A stretch of DNA of 64,000 nt from Salipiger abyssi (lineage in GTDB: Bacteria; Pseudomonadota; Alphaproteobacteria; Rhodobacterales; Rhodobacteraceae): positions 1,364,001 to 1,428,000 of the forward strand of contig NZ_CP015093.1 of assembly GCF_001975705.1 (NCBI RefSeq), read 5' to 3'. How positions within the stretch are numbered: the first letter of the stretch is position 1; each line of letters starts with the position of its first letter. The notes under the pieces are model-generated. The model saw only the letters and a program-made list of their open reading frames with translations. It did no database searches and was not told the origin of the DNA. This document shows positions 24,642-33,284 of this stretch, piece after piece. Both the position numbers and the translations under genes were made by a program.

Positions 24642-26693
24642 CTACTCGCCGGCCGCTTGCAGCCAGGCCGGCGGTGGCGTGCCAGCCTTGCCGGTCTCGC
24701 CTCCGCGCAGCGCACCGCCGCCCTTGGTCAGGATCCGCCCCAGCATCGAGAGGCTGACCTTGAACGCGCTTTTCGTCGGCGGGCTGTTCTCGTACCCGCT
24801 GGTAAAGAGCAGGGCGACCAGCGCATCCCGGCGCGCGCCTTCACCGAGATCGAAGGACACCCAGAGCCGGTCGCCGCGCTGACCGGTGATGCGCGCCGCC
24901 ACCGGCCCGACGCCGGGAATCTCCAGCCGAAGCCAACGCTTGTTGAAGCCGATCTCGTCCATATCGAGCGCCTTGATGCGTGCGTCCGACAGCGAAAGCC
25001 AGTCGATCCGCGCCGGCACCAGCTTGCCCGGACGGGCGCCGATCCGGCATTTTTGCAGCAACCGGAACCGCTCGTCGCGGTTGGGCGCCTCGGGCGAGAC
25101 GGCGACAACCTGCACGCAGAGCAGGACCAGAACGCTGGCACAGGCCCAGAACGCCAGGATGGGCAACTGCTCGAACGACGTGATGATGCGCGAATTGAAG
25201 CTCGCATTGGTGGCAAAGCCCAGTGCGGTCAGGAAGATCAGCACCGCCGGCAGCATGATCATGATGTGATCGACAGCACGCCCACCGGCGTCGCGGCCCT
25301 TGGGCGTGACCTTGAAGGCATGGCCATGCGGGCGGATCAGCGTCGTCACCACCGTGGGCAGGATGCGCGGCGCCTGGATCGCGGCGTGTACGGTCGCGGC
25401 AAGCGGGAAGAACGCGTTCGGCGCAATCAGGCGCAGCGTGCCCAGCGTCGCCAGGAGAACCGGGATCTGGAACTCCACCAGCTCGACCACGCGGGTGGCC
25501 GGCAGCGGCGCCCAGCCCGTCCAAAGACAGATCGCCGGCACCGTCAGCGTGGCGATCACCATGAGCGGCTGGATCATCCAGTGCAGCGGCAGGAACATCA
25601 GCCGCTGATAGAGCTTCAGCCCCGGCCCGAACGGCCCTTCGCGCAGGAACAGGATCTGGATTGCGCCGCGGGCCCAGCGCGCGCGCTGCACATACATCGC
25701 GCTCAGCGATTCCGGCGCCAGCCCGATGGCCAGCCGCTCGTTGAGATAGCGGGTGACATAGCCTTTGCGCAGCATCACCATGGTCAGCAGCATATCCTCG
25801 GTGATCGATCCGGTGGGCAGGCCGCCGCCGACCGCCTCGATGGCGGTGCGCCTCGTGATCGAGTTCGAGCCGCAGCAGAAGGCGGTATCCCAGCCGTCGC
25901 GCCCGGGCATGATCGAGCCGAAGAACAGCCGCTGGTCGTCGGGCATGCGGTGGCGCATGTCGAGATTCGACTGCATCGGATCGGAATTGTAAAAGCAATG
26001 CGGCGCCTGCACGATGCCGACCTTGGGGTCTTCGAAGAGACCGATGGCACGGTAGAGGAAATGCCGCTGCGGGATGAAATCCGCGTCGAGCACCATGAAG
26101 AATTCGCCGTCGGTGCGGGCGATGGCGGCGTTGATATTGCCGGCCTTGGCATGGGCGTTGTCCGGGCGCGTAAAGTAATCGGCGCCCTTGCGCTCGCAGA
26201 ACTCGCGCAGCCAGTCGCGTTTGCCGTCGTCCAGCACACAGACCCGCAGCTTGTCGGCGGGCCAGTCGATGGCGAGCGCGCCGATGATGGTCTTTTCGAG
26301 AACGTCGAGCCCCTCGTTGTAGGTCGCGATGAACACGTCGACCGTGGGAAGCTCGGCGGGATCGCTGGCGCGCAGCCGCGCCTCGCCCTCATCGGCGGCG
26401 GGCGAGTTGTCGCGCCGCCGGACCAGCGTCGAGAACAGGATCGTGGTGTCGAAGAGCACCATCATCTCGATCACGAAGAGCGTCCAGGCAAACACCGTCT
26501 CGCCGGTGCTGCTCTCGGGGCCGGGCAGCGTCTCGGTCACCCGCCAGTAAAGATAGCGCAGCGTGATCGCGCCAAGCGCCACCAGCAGCGCGACGGCGTG
26601 CGAGGGGCGCATGCTCGACCCGTTCAGCGCCTTGCGCGGCACCACAAGCAGCGCGAGCATCACCACCGCCAAGGGAACGAGATATTCAGGCAT
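24642..26693 (-). CDS. Cellulose synthase-like family 2 glycosyltransferase (BgsA-like)
   Basis: 683 residues. Two N-terminal helices are followed by the GT2 core: DDG (155-157), DAD (203-205), TED (298-300) and QRARW (336-340), the processive beta-glucan set. Several helices and a soluble C-terminal domain of ~140 residues (RDERFRLLQKCRIG...VAARITG) follow; this tail is a poor PilZ match. It is not next to BcsB, BcsZ or BcsC but 1 nt after a HlyD-like gene, the order of bgsB-bgsA in Sinorhizobium, which make a mixed-linkage beta-glucan under c-di-GMP control. The product here is inferred. Confidence 0.82.
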   Translation of the reverse strand: MPEYLVPLAVVMLALLVVPRKALNGSSMRPSHAVALLVALGAITLRYLYWRVTETLPGPESSTGETVFAWTLFVIEMMVLFDTTILFSTLVRRRDNSPAADEGEARLRASDPAELPTVDVFIATYNEGLDVLEKTIIGALAIDWPADKLRVCVLDDGKRDWLREFCERKGADYFTRPDNAHAKAGNINAAIARTDGEFFMVLDADFIPQRHFLYRAIGLFEDPKVGIVQAPHCFYNSDPMQSNLDMRHRMPDDQRLFFGSIMPGRDGWDTAFCCGSNSITRRTAIEAVGGGLPTGSITEDMLLTMVMLRKGYVTRYLNERLAIGLAPESLSAMYVQRARWARGAIQILFLREGPFGPGLKLYQRLMFLPLHWMIQPLMVIATLTVPAICLWTGWAPLPATRVVELVEFQIPVLLATLGTLRLIAPNAFFPLAATVHAAIQAPRILPTVVTTLIRPHGHAFKVTPKGRDAGGRAVDHIMIMLPAVLIFLTALGFATNASFNSRIITSFEQLPILAFWACASVLVLLCVQVVAVSPEAPNRDERFRLLQKCRIGARPGKLVPARIDWLSLSDARIKALDMDEIGFNKRWLRLEIPGVGPVAARITGQRGDRLWVSFDLGEGARRDALVALLFTSGYENSPPTKSAFKVSLSMLGRILTKGGGALRGGETGKAGTPPPAWLQAAGE

Positions 26694-26694
26694 G

Positions 26695-28023
26695 TCAGTT
26701 CGTCCGGGAGCGCGGGGTCATGTCGTCTTCGTTGGCGGCGAGATCCTCATCCAGGGCGGTGTCGGTCTCCTGTCCGTCACGTCCGAAGACGGCGCGGGCC
26801 ACCTCGCGTGCGCGCTCCATCCACTCCGAGGCGACAGAGCCCGAGGGGATGTTCATGCGCACCTCGGCAGAGCGCCCCACATCGCAGAACGCCCGCGCCA
26901 CGTTTTCGTCCTCCAGATCCGGCTTCGGAATGGTGACGATGACCCGCAGGCCGTTCGGCGTGGTGATCCGCGGCTGGGCCGCCTGCATATTTCGGTTCGG
27001 TCGCGAGCCGCCGCCATAGGCCGCAAAGATCTTTCCGGTAAAGGGCTTCTCCGCACCTTTCAGACGCACACTCACCTCGGTGCCCGGGACGATCTTTTCG
27101 AAATGCCGCTCAGGCAGTTCGAATTCCAGGAAGCGGCGGGTGCAGTCGAGGATCTTCAGCACCTGCTCGCCGGTCGTCACATTGGCGCCGGCGCGCGGCG
27201 AGGATTCCCAGACGATGCCGTCGGTGGCGGATGTGGGCCGGAACTCCTCGTTCTTCGTCTGCTCGATCTGCATGCCGGAAATCTCGTGCAGCAGCGCTTC
27301 GCGGCGGGTGCTGCGGCCCATGAGCTGGGTGGCGAGCTCGGCATCGCGCACGGCGATCTCGTCGAGCCGGTAGGCGATGGCGTCGATATCGTTGGTCGAG
27401 GTGTCGATCACATCGCCCTCGGCGAGAAAGTCGCGCTCGACCTCGAGCCGCTTCAGCGTCGCCTCGCGGCCCGCCACAACGGCCTTTGCCTCGGCGAGTT
27501 CGCCCTGCGCCTCGATCAGATCGCTCTCCGACAGCCGGTCGCGCGCGGCGAGCCGCTCGGCACGGTCGCTCGACGCGATGACCCGGTGCAGCGCGCCCTC
27601 TGCACGATCGAGCTCGGCGCGCGCTTCGAGCAGCCGGGTCTCGTACCAGGCGCTGCGCGCGGCGATCTGCTGATCGCGGCGTTCGAGCAGCTCCTGCTTC
27701 AGCTGCTCCAGCCGCTCGCGTTGCATTTCAAGACCTTCGATTTCCCCCGACAGGGAGGACAGCTCGCTCTTGAGCGAGCGCAAGCCGGCGCTTTCCTTGC
27801 TCATCTTGCGCAGTTCAAAGGCGAGTTCACCCGCGCGGATAAAACGCGCCGGACCCGGGCTCGGCGTTTCGACGATCCCCTCGAACGGGGACGAGATCGG
27901 CACCAGCGGGGCGTTTACCACTGCGGATGTCGAGATATAGTTCGTTGCGTGCGGCGCCACGGCGGTCGCAACCGCCCCCACGAGAACGGCAGCCGCGGAC
28001 ATTCTGACCAATCGCATCGGCAT
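26695..28023 (-). CDS. HlyD/membrane-fusion-like periplasmic subunit of glucan synthase (BgsB-like)
   Basis: 442 residues. An N-terminal anchor (MSAAAVLVGAVATAVA) precedes a lipoyl half-motif (APLVPISSPFEGIVETPSPGPARFIRAGELAFEL). A long coiled coil (~residues 85-235, Glu/Arg/Leu heptads) comes next, then the second lipoyl half (TDGIVWESSPRAGANVTTGEQVLKILD) and a beta-barrel domain. The acidic tail (DTALDEDLAANEDDM) is unusual. The ATG at 28023 is chosen for the GGAGGG 6 nt before it; an ATG at 28149 would add a basic stretch. It probably shapes the export path for the partner glycosyltransferase. Confidence 0.78.
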   Translation of the reverse strand: MPMRLVRMSAAAVLVGAVATAVAPHATNYISTSAVVNAPLVPISSPFEGIVETPSPGPARFIRAGELAFELRKMSKESAGLRSLKSELSSLSGEIEGLEMQRERLEQLKQELLERRDQQIAARSAWYETRLLEARAELDRAEGALHRVIASSDRAERLAARDRLSESDLIEAQGELAEAKAVVAGREATLKRLEVERDFLAEGDVIDTSTNDIDAIAYRLDEIAVRDAELATQLMGRSTRREALLHEISGMQIEQTKNEEFRPTSATDGIVWESSPRAGANVTTGEQVLKILDCTRRFLEFELPERHFEKIVPGTEVSVRLKGAEKPFTGKIFAAYGGGSRPNRNMQAAQPRITTPNGLRVIVTIPKPDLEDENVARAFCDVGRSAEVRMNIPSGSVASEWMERAREVARAVFGRDGQETDTALDEDLAANEDDMTPRSRTN

Positions 28024-28431
28024 TTTAAGCCCTCCGACCCTAATTAAAACTGAACGGCGATTCCTGTCTCGCTGCCCCGGCCGCGCCCTTTCCCCGACAC
28101 GATCAGACCAACCACGGGACACACCCGCGACCCGTCCTTTTTTGTTCATGATCTGGGCGAAATTATGGTTACCCGGACCTTAATGTTCACTTTTCATGAC
28201 AGGCTGCCGGTCAGATTGTCGCAGGCAGCGCGACGGAGCCCGCGTGTCACTGCGATGGCCACCGGCAAAGAGGCCAGCGCCTTGTGAGACGCCCCAATGC
28301 ACCGGAGGGCCGAAGGCGAAGCGGCGAATTGGAATTGAGCCGCGAGGACGCGCTCGAATGTCAAGATGCACCGGCAGGGGAAGCGGATGGTCCCGACGGC
28401 AGGGTGCCAGGGAAACAATGTCGGACAAACA
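28024..28431. other. 408-nt intergenic leader of the glucan operon
   Basis: Apart from the Shine-Dalgarno sequence of the HlyD-like gene (about 28030-28035), I see no convincing ORF. The part at 28140-28200 is AT-richer than its surroundings and is the most likely site of the glucan operon promoter, but no clear -35/-10 pair or strong palindrome was found. The tRNA-Leu 3' end abuts at 28432. Confidence 0.5.
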
Positions 28432-28516
28432 TGGTGCGGGTGGAGGGACTTGAACCCCCACGCCTTGCGGCGCCAGAACCTAAATCTGGTGCGTCTACCA
28501 ATTTCGCCACACCCGC
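28432..28516 (-). tRNA. tRNA-Leu (UAG anticodon)
   Basis: A full class II cloverleaf of 85 nt including an encoded CCA. Acceptor GCGGGTG pairs with CACCCGC, with discriminator A. The D-loop reads AAATTGGTAGACGC, the anticodon stem CCAGA/TCTGG encloses TTTAGGT (anticodon TAG), and the T-arm is GGGGGTTCAAGTCCCTC. A long variable arm (GCGCCGCAAGGCGT) is present, as expected for Leu. It reads CUN codons. Confidence 0.97.
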
Positions 28517-28652
28517 TTATTGCCGCGAAGTCCTAGCAAAGCGCCGCAGCCAAGGCGAGGGGAAAATAGCTCCCAGAAAACGCGCGACATTCACGGAATC
28601 TTGCCGTACTCTGCCCAACAATAAAGAGGCAGAACACAGCAGGAATGCGCCT

Positions 28653-29156
28653 ATGGAACCGAAAACGGTCCGGCGCGGCGATACCCAGGGCAGCGCCACC
28701 GCGCGCCATATCGAGTCGTCGCATCCCCTCAACGCGCTTGTCGCCGGCACCGTGGTGCTGACGCTCGACGGTGCGATCCCGGTGGAATTTCTTTCTCCCG
28801 GCGACCGTGTGATCACACGCGACAGTGGCACCGCGATCCTGCGCGCGCTGCATCGCTCCCGGATCCGAACCAAGCTTGTCGCGATTCGCGCCGGTACGCT
28901 CGGCAATTCCCGCCCCGGCAGCGACGCGATCCTGCCCGCGCAGCAGGAGATCCTGGTGCGCGACTGGCGGGCAAAAGCCCTGTTCGGCGCAAGCTGCGCA
29001 CTGGTCCCGGCAGAGCGTCTGGCCGATGGCGAATTCATCCGGGAGATCGGCACGCGCGAGGTGGATCTTGTCGAACTGCGCTTTGATGCGCCGCATATCC
29101 TCTACGCGGACGGGCTCGAACTCGCCGCGGCGGCAGCCGAAAGCATCAGCGCCTGA
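28653..29156 (+). CDS. Hint-domain (hedgehog/intein-type) protein lacking the catalytic Cys
   Basis: 167 residues. The stretch NALVAGTVVLTLDGAIPVEFLSPGDRVITRDSGTAIL is the A-block of a Hint fold, and ILPAQQEILVRDWRAKALFG the later block. The usual first Cys before V-x-G-T is Ala/Leu here, so self-splicing is not expected. Such Cys-less Hint proteins are frequent in Roseobacters. AGGA stands 8 nt before ATG 28653. There are no operon partners: it is upstream-adjacent to tRNA-Leu on the other strand and convergent with the EamA gene. Function unknown. Confidence 0.8.
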   Translation: MEPKTVRRGDTQGSATARHIESSHPLNALVAGTVVLTLDGAIPVEFLSPGDRVITRDSGTAILRALHRSRIRTKLVAIRAGTLGNSRPGSDAILPAQQEILVRDWRAKALFGASCALVPAERLADGEFIREIGTREVDLVELRFDAPHILYADGLELAAAAAESISA

Positions 29157-29166
29157 CCCCGATGGC

Positions 29167-30078
29167 TCAGCCCTGCGGGGTCATCGTCGGGCGGGCCTTG
29201 TTGCGTTTCAGCCCCAGATAGCGCTCGCGCAGGATGATCGCCACGCCGGAGGCGATCACCACAGCCGACCCGAGCAGCATCAGCGGCGTCGGCACCTCGG
29301 CAAAGACCAGGTAGCCGATCAGGATGGCAAACAGGATCGAGGCGTAGTCGAACGGCGCCAGCAGCGCCGCCTCGGCCCCGCGATAGGCGGAGGTGAGGCA
29401 GATCTGCGCCACGCCCCCGATGAGTCCGGCGCCCACCAGCAAAGCCGCCTCGCGCATGTCGGGCATCACCCAGCCGAAGGGCAGCGTCAGCAGCGACAGA
29501 ACCGTCGAGGTCAGCGAGAAATAGAACACGATGGCGGAGGTCTGCTCGCTCTGCACCATGCGACGGATATGGATCTGTACCAGCGCCCGCAGCACCGCAG
29601 AGCCCATGACGCAGAGAATGCCCAGCAGCACCATGTCGCTGACCTCGGACACGGTAAGCAGCGGCCACATCACCAGCCCGACGCCGAAAATCCCAGTACC
29701 GACGGCGGAGAGGCGAAAGAGCCGCACCTTTTCGCCCAGCAGGAACGCCGCAAAGACCACCGTCAGCAGCGGCGCCGCATAGCCGAGGGCTGTAACCTCG
29801 GGCAGCGGCAGATATCCCAGCGCCGCAAAGTTCAGCCCCATGGCCGACACGCCGACGATGCCGCGCAGGAAATGCAGCGACGGGCGCTGCACGCGCAGTC
29901 CCGCCGACAGATCGCCGCGCCACAGCAGCCAGACCAGGATCACCGGCAGCGCAAAGAACGAGCGGAAGAACACCGCCTCCCCGGTCGGTATCTCCGAGGC
30001 CGCCTTGATCAGCGCCGACATGATCACGAAGAGAACGACCGACACGATTTTCAGCGCAATGCCGCGCAGAGGGGTCAT
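29167..30078 (-). CDS. EamA/DMT-family membrane transporter (S-adenosylmethionine/drug-metabolite type)
   Basis: 303 residues with ten predicted helices in two EamA repeats (first ALKIVSVVLFVIMSALIKAA..., second MVLLGILCVMGSAVLRALVQI...). The motifs EAVFFRSFFALPVI and GYAAPLLTVVFAAFLLGEKV are typical. It is likely an exporter of a small metabolite; substrate unknown. ATG 30078 with CGGAG upstream is preferred over 30132, which would add 18 hydrophilic residues. Confidence 0.85.
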   Translation of the reverse strand: MTPLRGIALKIVSVVLFVIMSALIKAASEIPTGEAVFFRSFFALPVILVWLLWRGDLSAGLRVQRPSLHFLRGIVGVSAMGLNFAALGYLPLPEVTALGYAAPLLTVVFAAFLLGEKVRLFRLSAVGTGIFGVGLVMWPLLTVSEVSDMVLLGILCVMGSAVLRALVQIHIRRMVQSEQTSAIVFYFSLTSTVLSLLTLPFGWVMPDMREAALLVGAGLIGGVAQICLTSAYRGAEAALLAPFDYASILFAILIGYLVFAEVPTPLMLLGSAVVIASGVAIILRERYLGLKRNKARPTMTPQG

Positions 30079-30182
30079 GGAAACTCCGGGTTGCAACCGC
30101 GCCACCTTGAACCGCGCCAACTGGGAGCGCAATCACCGCGCGCCGCATACCCGCTATCGGCCCCGGGAACGGAACATCGCTC

Positions 30183-30560
30183 TCACATGGTTTCGAGGCA
30201 GTGGCGGCGGAAGGCACGCTTGAGCATGTCAAGCTCGGCGCGTAGCAGCACCATCTCGGCACGGATATCGTCATCCACCGCCGCGCCTGCGATCAGCGTG
30301 AAGCTGTCGAGCTTTTCGTCGGTTGCGGCATCGAGAATGAGAAAGGTCTGCACGCCGTCGCCCAGCGCCTCGACCGGCACCGGCACCTCGACCGCCCAGC
30401 GCCCCTCTTCGTCGGTCTGCACCACGCTCACGCCGCGCACCGGGCCGTCATTCAGCGTAACGGTGATCTCGGGCGGCGGCGCAGCCCTGTCCTCGGCCAC
30501 CAGCAGCCCTTCCCAGAGCCCCTGTCGGAACCGCGTCTTGGTCAGCGAATAGGCGCTCAT
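30183..30560 (-). CDS. Uncharacterised conserved protein (paired with DUF6478)
   Basis: 125 residues: MSAYSLTKTRFRQGLWEGLLVAED, a beta-rich middle (ITVTLNDGPVRGVSVVQTDEEGRWAVEVPVP) and a helical C-terminus (IRAEMVLLRAELDMLKRAFRRH, coiled-coil-like). GGAGGG sits 6 nt before the ATG and nearly abuts the stop of the upstream gene, so the two are co-transcribed. No signal peptide or known catalytic motif. Conservation is inferred from coding quality and operon linkage. Confidence 0.7.
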   Translation of the reverse strand: MSAYSLTKTRFRQGLWEGLLVAEDRAAPPPEITVTLNDGPVRGVSVVQTDEEGRWAVEVPVPVEALGDGVQTFLILDAATDEKLDSFTLIAGAAVDDDIRAEMVLLRAELDMLKRAFRRHCLETM

Positions 30561-30572
30561 GGCATCCCTCCG

Positions 30573-31322
30573 TTACAGCTCGGCCCGATGGCGGCGGCTG
30601 AAGGTCAGATCCCGCAGGATCACCTGGTTCATTTCCGGCCCCTCGAAGATCAGGTCGAGCCACATGCGCTCGACCCGCTTTTCGTTGAGCCGCGTATAGG
30701 CCAGATCGAACTCGACCCGGATCTCGTCCTCGGTCACCGGCAGCTCGCGCACGATCTGCTCGGTGTTCGGCCCGTGCTTGATATTGAGCCGCGCAAAGAT
30801 CTCCAGGGGCTTCTCCATCTCGACGATGGTCTCGATCCGTAGCAGATGCTTGCGCAGGAGACCGTCGCTCGCCGCCTCGGGCAGGTCGATGGCCAGCGAC
30901 AGGTAGGAGCCGTCGAAGCGGAACACGTCGAGCCGCAGCCCGTAGGCGGCGAGATCGGCCTCGCGCAGGTTGCGCAGCTGGCGCAGAGTAATCTCCGACT
31001 GCGCGCAATCGTGGAACAGGGTGACCTCGTCACCGAGCGTGGCCTTCGAGGGCACCGCCGCCAGCCCGGGAACCGGCAGCGGGCCGCACCAGAGTTCGGG
31101 CCGCCACGACCAGTCCACGCCCTGCGGGCGCGGAAAGGTCTGGTTTCCGACAAGTGGCAGCGACAGCCGCGCATCGGCCACATGCAGCAATTTGTCGAGA
31201 CGGCGCCTGAGCCTGCGCGCGGCGGTGCGCTGGCGGCGCAGAATACGCAGATCGGTGGTGTCGGCCTGCTCCGCCGCGGCGCTCCAGCGCCGCAGCACAG
31301 CCGCGGAAAGCGCGCGGCTCAT
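30573..31322 (-). CDS. DUF6478-like conserved protein
   Basis: 249 residues. A basic helical N-terminus (RRWSAAAEQADTTDLRILRRQRTAARRLRRRLDKLLHVADARL) is followed by GVDWSWRPELWCGPLPVPG and a C-terminal beta-rich region rich in Glu/Asp/Arg. I match it by eye to a family annotated as DUF6478 in Rhodobacteraceae. ATG 31322 follows GAGGGA; an in-frame ATG at 31346 is possible but lacks a good ribosome site. Operon with the 125-residue protein (12-nt gap). Function unknown. Confidence 0.65.
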   Translation of the reverse strand: MSRALSAAVLRRWSAAAEQADTTDLRILRRQRTAARRLRRRLDKLLHVADARLSLPLVGNQTFPRPQGVDWSWRPELWCGPLPVPGLAAVPSKATLGDEVTLFHDCAQSEITLRQLRNLREADLAAYGLRLDVFRFDGSYLSLAIDLPEAASDGLLRKHLLRIETIVEMEKPLEIFARLNIKHGPNTEQIVRELPVTEDEIRVEFDLAYTRLNEKRVERMWLDLIFEGPEMNQVILRDLTFSRRHRAEL

Positions 31323-31479
31323 CCATCCCTCGCCGATGCCTGCCATTCGTTACGCCCGTTGTCCTTTTACCCGCGCCGCTCTGCCCGAAACGACGCTTTG
31401 CACCGTTATCGCAAATCCTTCATGGCGAATAAACGGTCAAATCCCTTTTGGCCTCGGGCTGACAGCATGACGCCGCAGA

Positions 31480-32166
31480 TCAGGGCTCGACCGGCGCCTC
31501 TTCGTCCTCCGCCGCAGCCGGGCTGAGCGAGACGATGCGTTGCTGCACGGCGCGCAGCATGCCGGCACCATCCGGGCCCGCGAGGAAGCTGCCCTGCGGC
31601 GCATAGAGCGCCAGCCCGATCAGATGCCCGTTCTGCACGAAGGCCCCGCGCCAGTAGCGCGGATCGCCATCGTCCAGCACATCGGTACCGCCACCGCCAA
31701 GCTGCGCCATGACGAGCCCGTCGCGGACCTCGCCGCCGACCAGTTCCTGCCCCGCCTGCACCGCGAGGACCGACGGCGCCGGCGGAACCACCGTCTGCTG
31801 ACGCGGCCCGACGGTCACGGTCATCATCATCGGTTCGACGAAATTGCCGGTCTTGCCGCCCGAGAGGATGTGACACGAGGCGATCACCGCAAAGCCGCGC
31901 CCGGGGCGGTTGCCAAGCGTCACCGGATCGACGCAATAGCCCTCGGGGCCGGCAACCACCACCTCGCCGCGCGCCATCTCGGTCTGCGCCAGTGGCGTGG
32001 GCCGCTCTGGCGCGGCAGCGGCGCCGGTGGGAAACAGCGTGGCGAAAAAGCCGCCGGTCGCCGGCTCGCCGGCCTCGTCCGGCGTGTCGGCACCGGAGGG
32101 GGCTTGCACACAGCCGGCCAGAGACACCAACGCGATCAGTCCGGCCAGCCCTGTTCCCCGCTTCAT
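31480..32166 (-). CDS. Lipoprotein with conserved two-Cys domain
   Basis: 228 residues. A lipoprotein signal peptide (MKRGTGLAGLIALVSLAGC) has its lipobox at LAGC, so it should be membrane-anchored in the periplasm. After a Pro/Ala-rich linker, EGYCVDPVTLGNRPGRGFAVIASCHILSGGKTG holds two Cys that could form a disulfide. The C-terminus is acidic. AGGGGCGG precedes the ATG. Divergent from the CPBP gene (159 nt). The sequence has no recognisable catalytic site. Confidence 0.75.
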   Translation of the reverse strand: MKRGTGLAGLIALVSLAGCVQAPSGADTPDEAGEPATGGFFATLFPTGAAAAPERPTPLAQTEMARGEVVVAGPEGYCVDPVTLGNRPGRGFAVIASCHILSGGKTGNFVEPMMMTVTVGPRQQTVVPPAPSVLAVQAGQELVGGEVRDGLVMAQLGGGGTDVLDDGDPRYWRGAFVQNGHLIGLALYAPQGSFLAGPDGAGMLRAVQQRIVSLSPAAAEDEEAPVEP

Positions 32167-32325
32167 CCGCCCCTGCCCTCGAATTTTCTCAAATACAGAC
32201 CCGGGATAGCGAAGCCTCTGGGGTGAAACAAGAATGGATTGCCAAAGCGGCCCGGCTTGCGGCGCGGCGCGTCCCGGCCTAAGTCCGAAAGGCGTCTGCC
32301 ACGCAACCGCCGCCGGGACCGCCTC

Positions 32326-33213
32326 ATGTCTTATCGCGCCTTCACCCTCCTGACCCGGCCCGCCAGACGCACCGAGCTCTGGCGGCTGGCGCTGGGTCTC
32401 GGGCTGGTGTTGCTGGTGATGTTCGGCTTGCAGCAGGGGCTGCTCGCGCTGGCCGCCATGGCACTCCCGCGCGAAGGCTACTGGGCGCTGATCGAGCAGA
32501 TGCGCGAGGGCGAAACCCCCGCCGGGCTGCTGGCGCTGCTGCTGAGCGTCGGCACCATGGGGGTGGGCGCCGTCGTCGCCACACATCTGGTACACCGTCG
32601 CGCGACGGTGAGCTTGATCGGCCCGCTGCCGCTGGCGCTGCGGCAGTTCCTGCGCAGCGGCATCGCGGTGGCACTGCTCTATATCGCCGTGGCGCTGCTG
32701 CCGCCCTGGCCGCTGGCGGGCGGGCTGATCCCGGCAATGCCACTGGGCCGGTGGCTGGCGCTGCTGCCGCTGACCCTCGTCGCGCTTCTGATCCAGACCG
32801 GCAGCGAAGAGCTGCTGTTTCGCGGCTATCTGCAATCGCAGCTCGCCGCGCGGCTGCCGCATCCGGGCGTCTGGCTGATCGCGCCCTCGGCGCTCTTTGC
32901 GCTGGGACACTGGGCGCCGGGCACCTATGGCGGCAATGCCGGGTTGGTGGCGCTCTGGGCCTTCGGCTTCGGCATCGCCGCCGCCGACCTCACCGCCCGG
33001 GCTGGCACGCTGGGGCCGGCCATCGCGCTGCATCTGGTCAATAATATCTCGGCCATCGCCCTGGTCTCGCCGCAGGGCGCCATGTCCGGGCTGGCGCTTT
33101 ACCTGTTGCCCTTCGGCGCCGGCGACGAGGCGGCGGTGCTGGCGATCCTGCCGCTCGACCTGGCGGCGATCTTTCTCAGCTGGCTGACGGTACGGATCGC
33201 GCTGCGGGTCTGA
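32326..33213 (+). CDS. CPBP (CAAX/Abi) family intramembrane metalloprotease
   Basis: 295 residues, about eight helices. The three metal motifs are in place: EELLFRGYL (EE-x3-R), FALGHW and HLVNNISA. Bacterial members are membrane proteases of unclear substrate, sometimes tied to bacteriocin self-immunity, but nothing in the neighbourhood points that way. ATG 32326 is selected because the membrane domain starts soon after; an ATG at 32239 would add a highly basic tail. Confidence 0.85.
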   Translation: MSYRAFTLLTRPARRTELWRLALGLGLVLLVMFGLQQGLLALAAMALPREGYWALIEQMREGETPAGLLALLLSVGTMGVGAVVATHLVHRRATVSLIGPLPLALRQFLRSGIAVALLYIAVALLPPWPLAGGLIPAMPLGRWLALLPLTLVALLIQTGSEELLFRGYLQSQLAARLPHPGVWLIAPSALFALGHWAPGTYGGNAGLVALWAFGFGIAAADLTARAGTLGPAIALHLVNNISAIALVSPQGAMSGLALYLLPFGAGDEAAVLAILPLDLAAIFLSWLTVRIALRV

Positions 33214-33221
33214 GCCTGTGA

Positions 33222-33250
33222 TTGCATTTCGCCGCAACCGCGCATAAGTC
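33222..33250 (+). promoter_or_regulatory. Candidate sigma-70 promoter for accD-folC
   Basis: TTGCAT, 17 nt, TAAGTC. The start site would fall near 33257, about 28 nt before the accD ATG. It lies in the only gap (71 nt) ahead of accD. The -10 box is a weak match. Confidence 0.35.
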
Positions 33251-33284
33251 ACGCGCAAACACGGAGCCGCGAAGGGCGCAAGCC

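Noticed and set aside
23577..26936. 1119-codon plus-strand frame across CNNM, the glucan synthase and the HlyD-like gene
   Set aside because: Spans three well-supported genes in antisense and has no recognisable domain; a product of codon bias.
32167..33258. Upstream extension of the lipoprotein frame (total 592 codons)
   Set aside because: The lipoprotein signal peptide at 32166 marks the true start; the rest is antisense to the CPBP protease.
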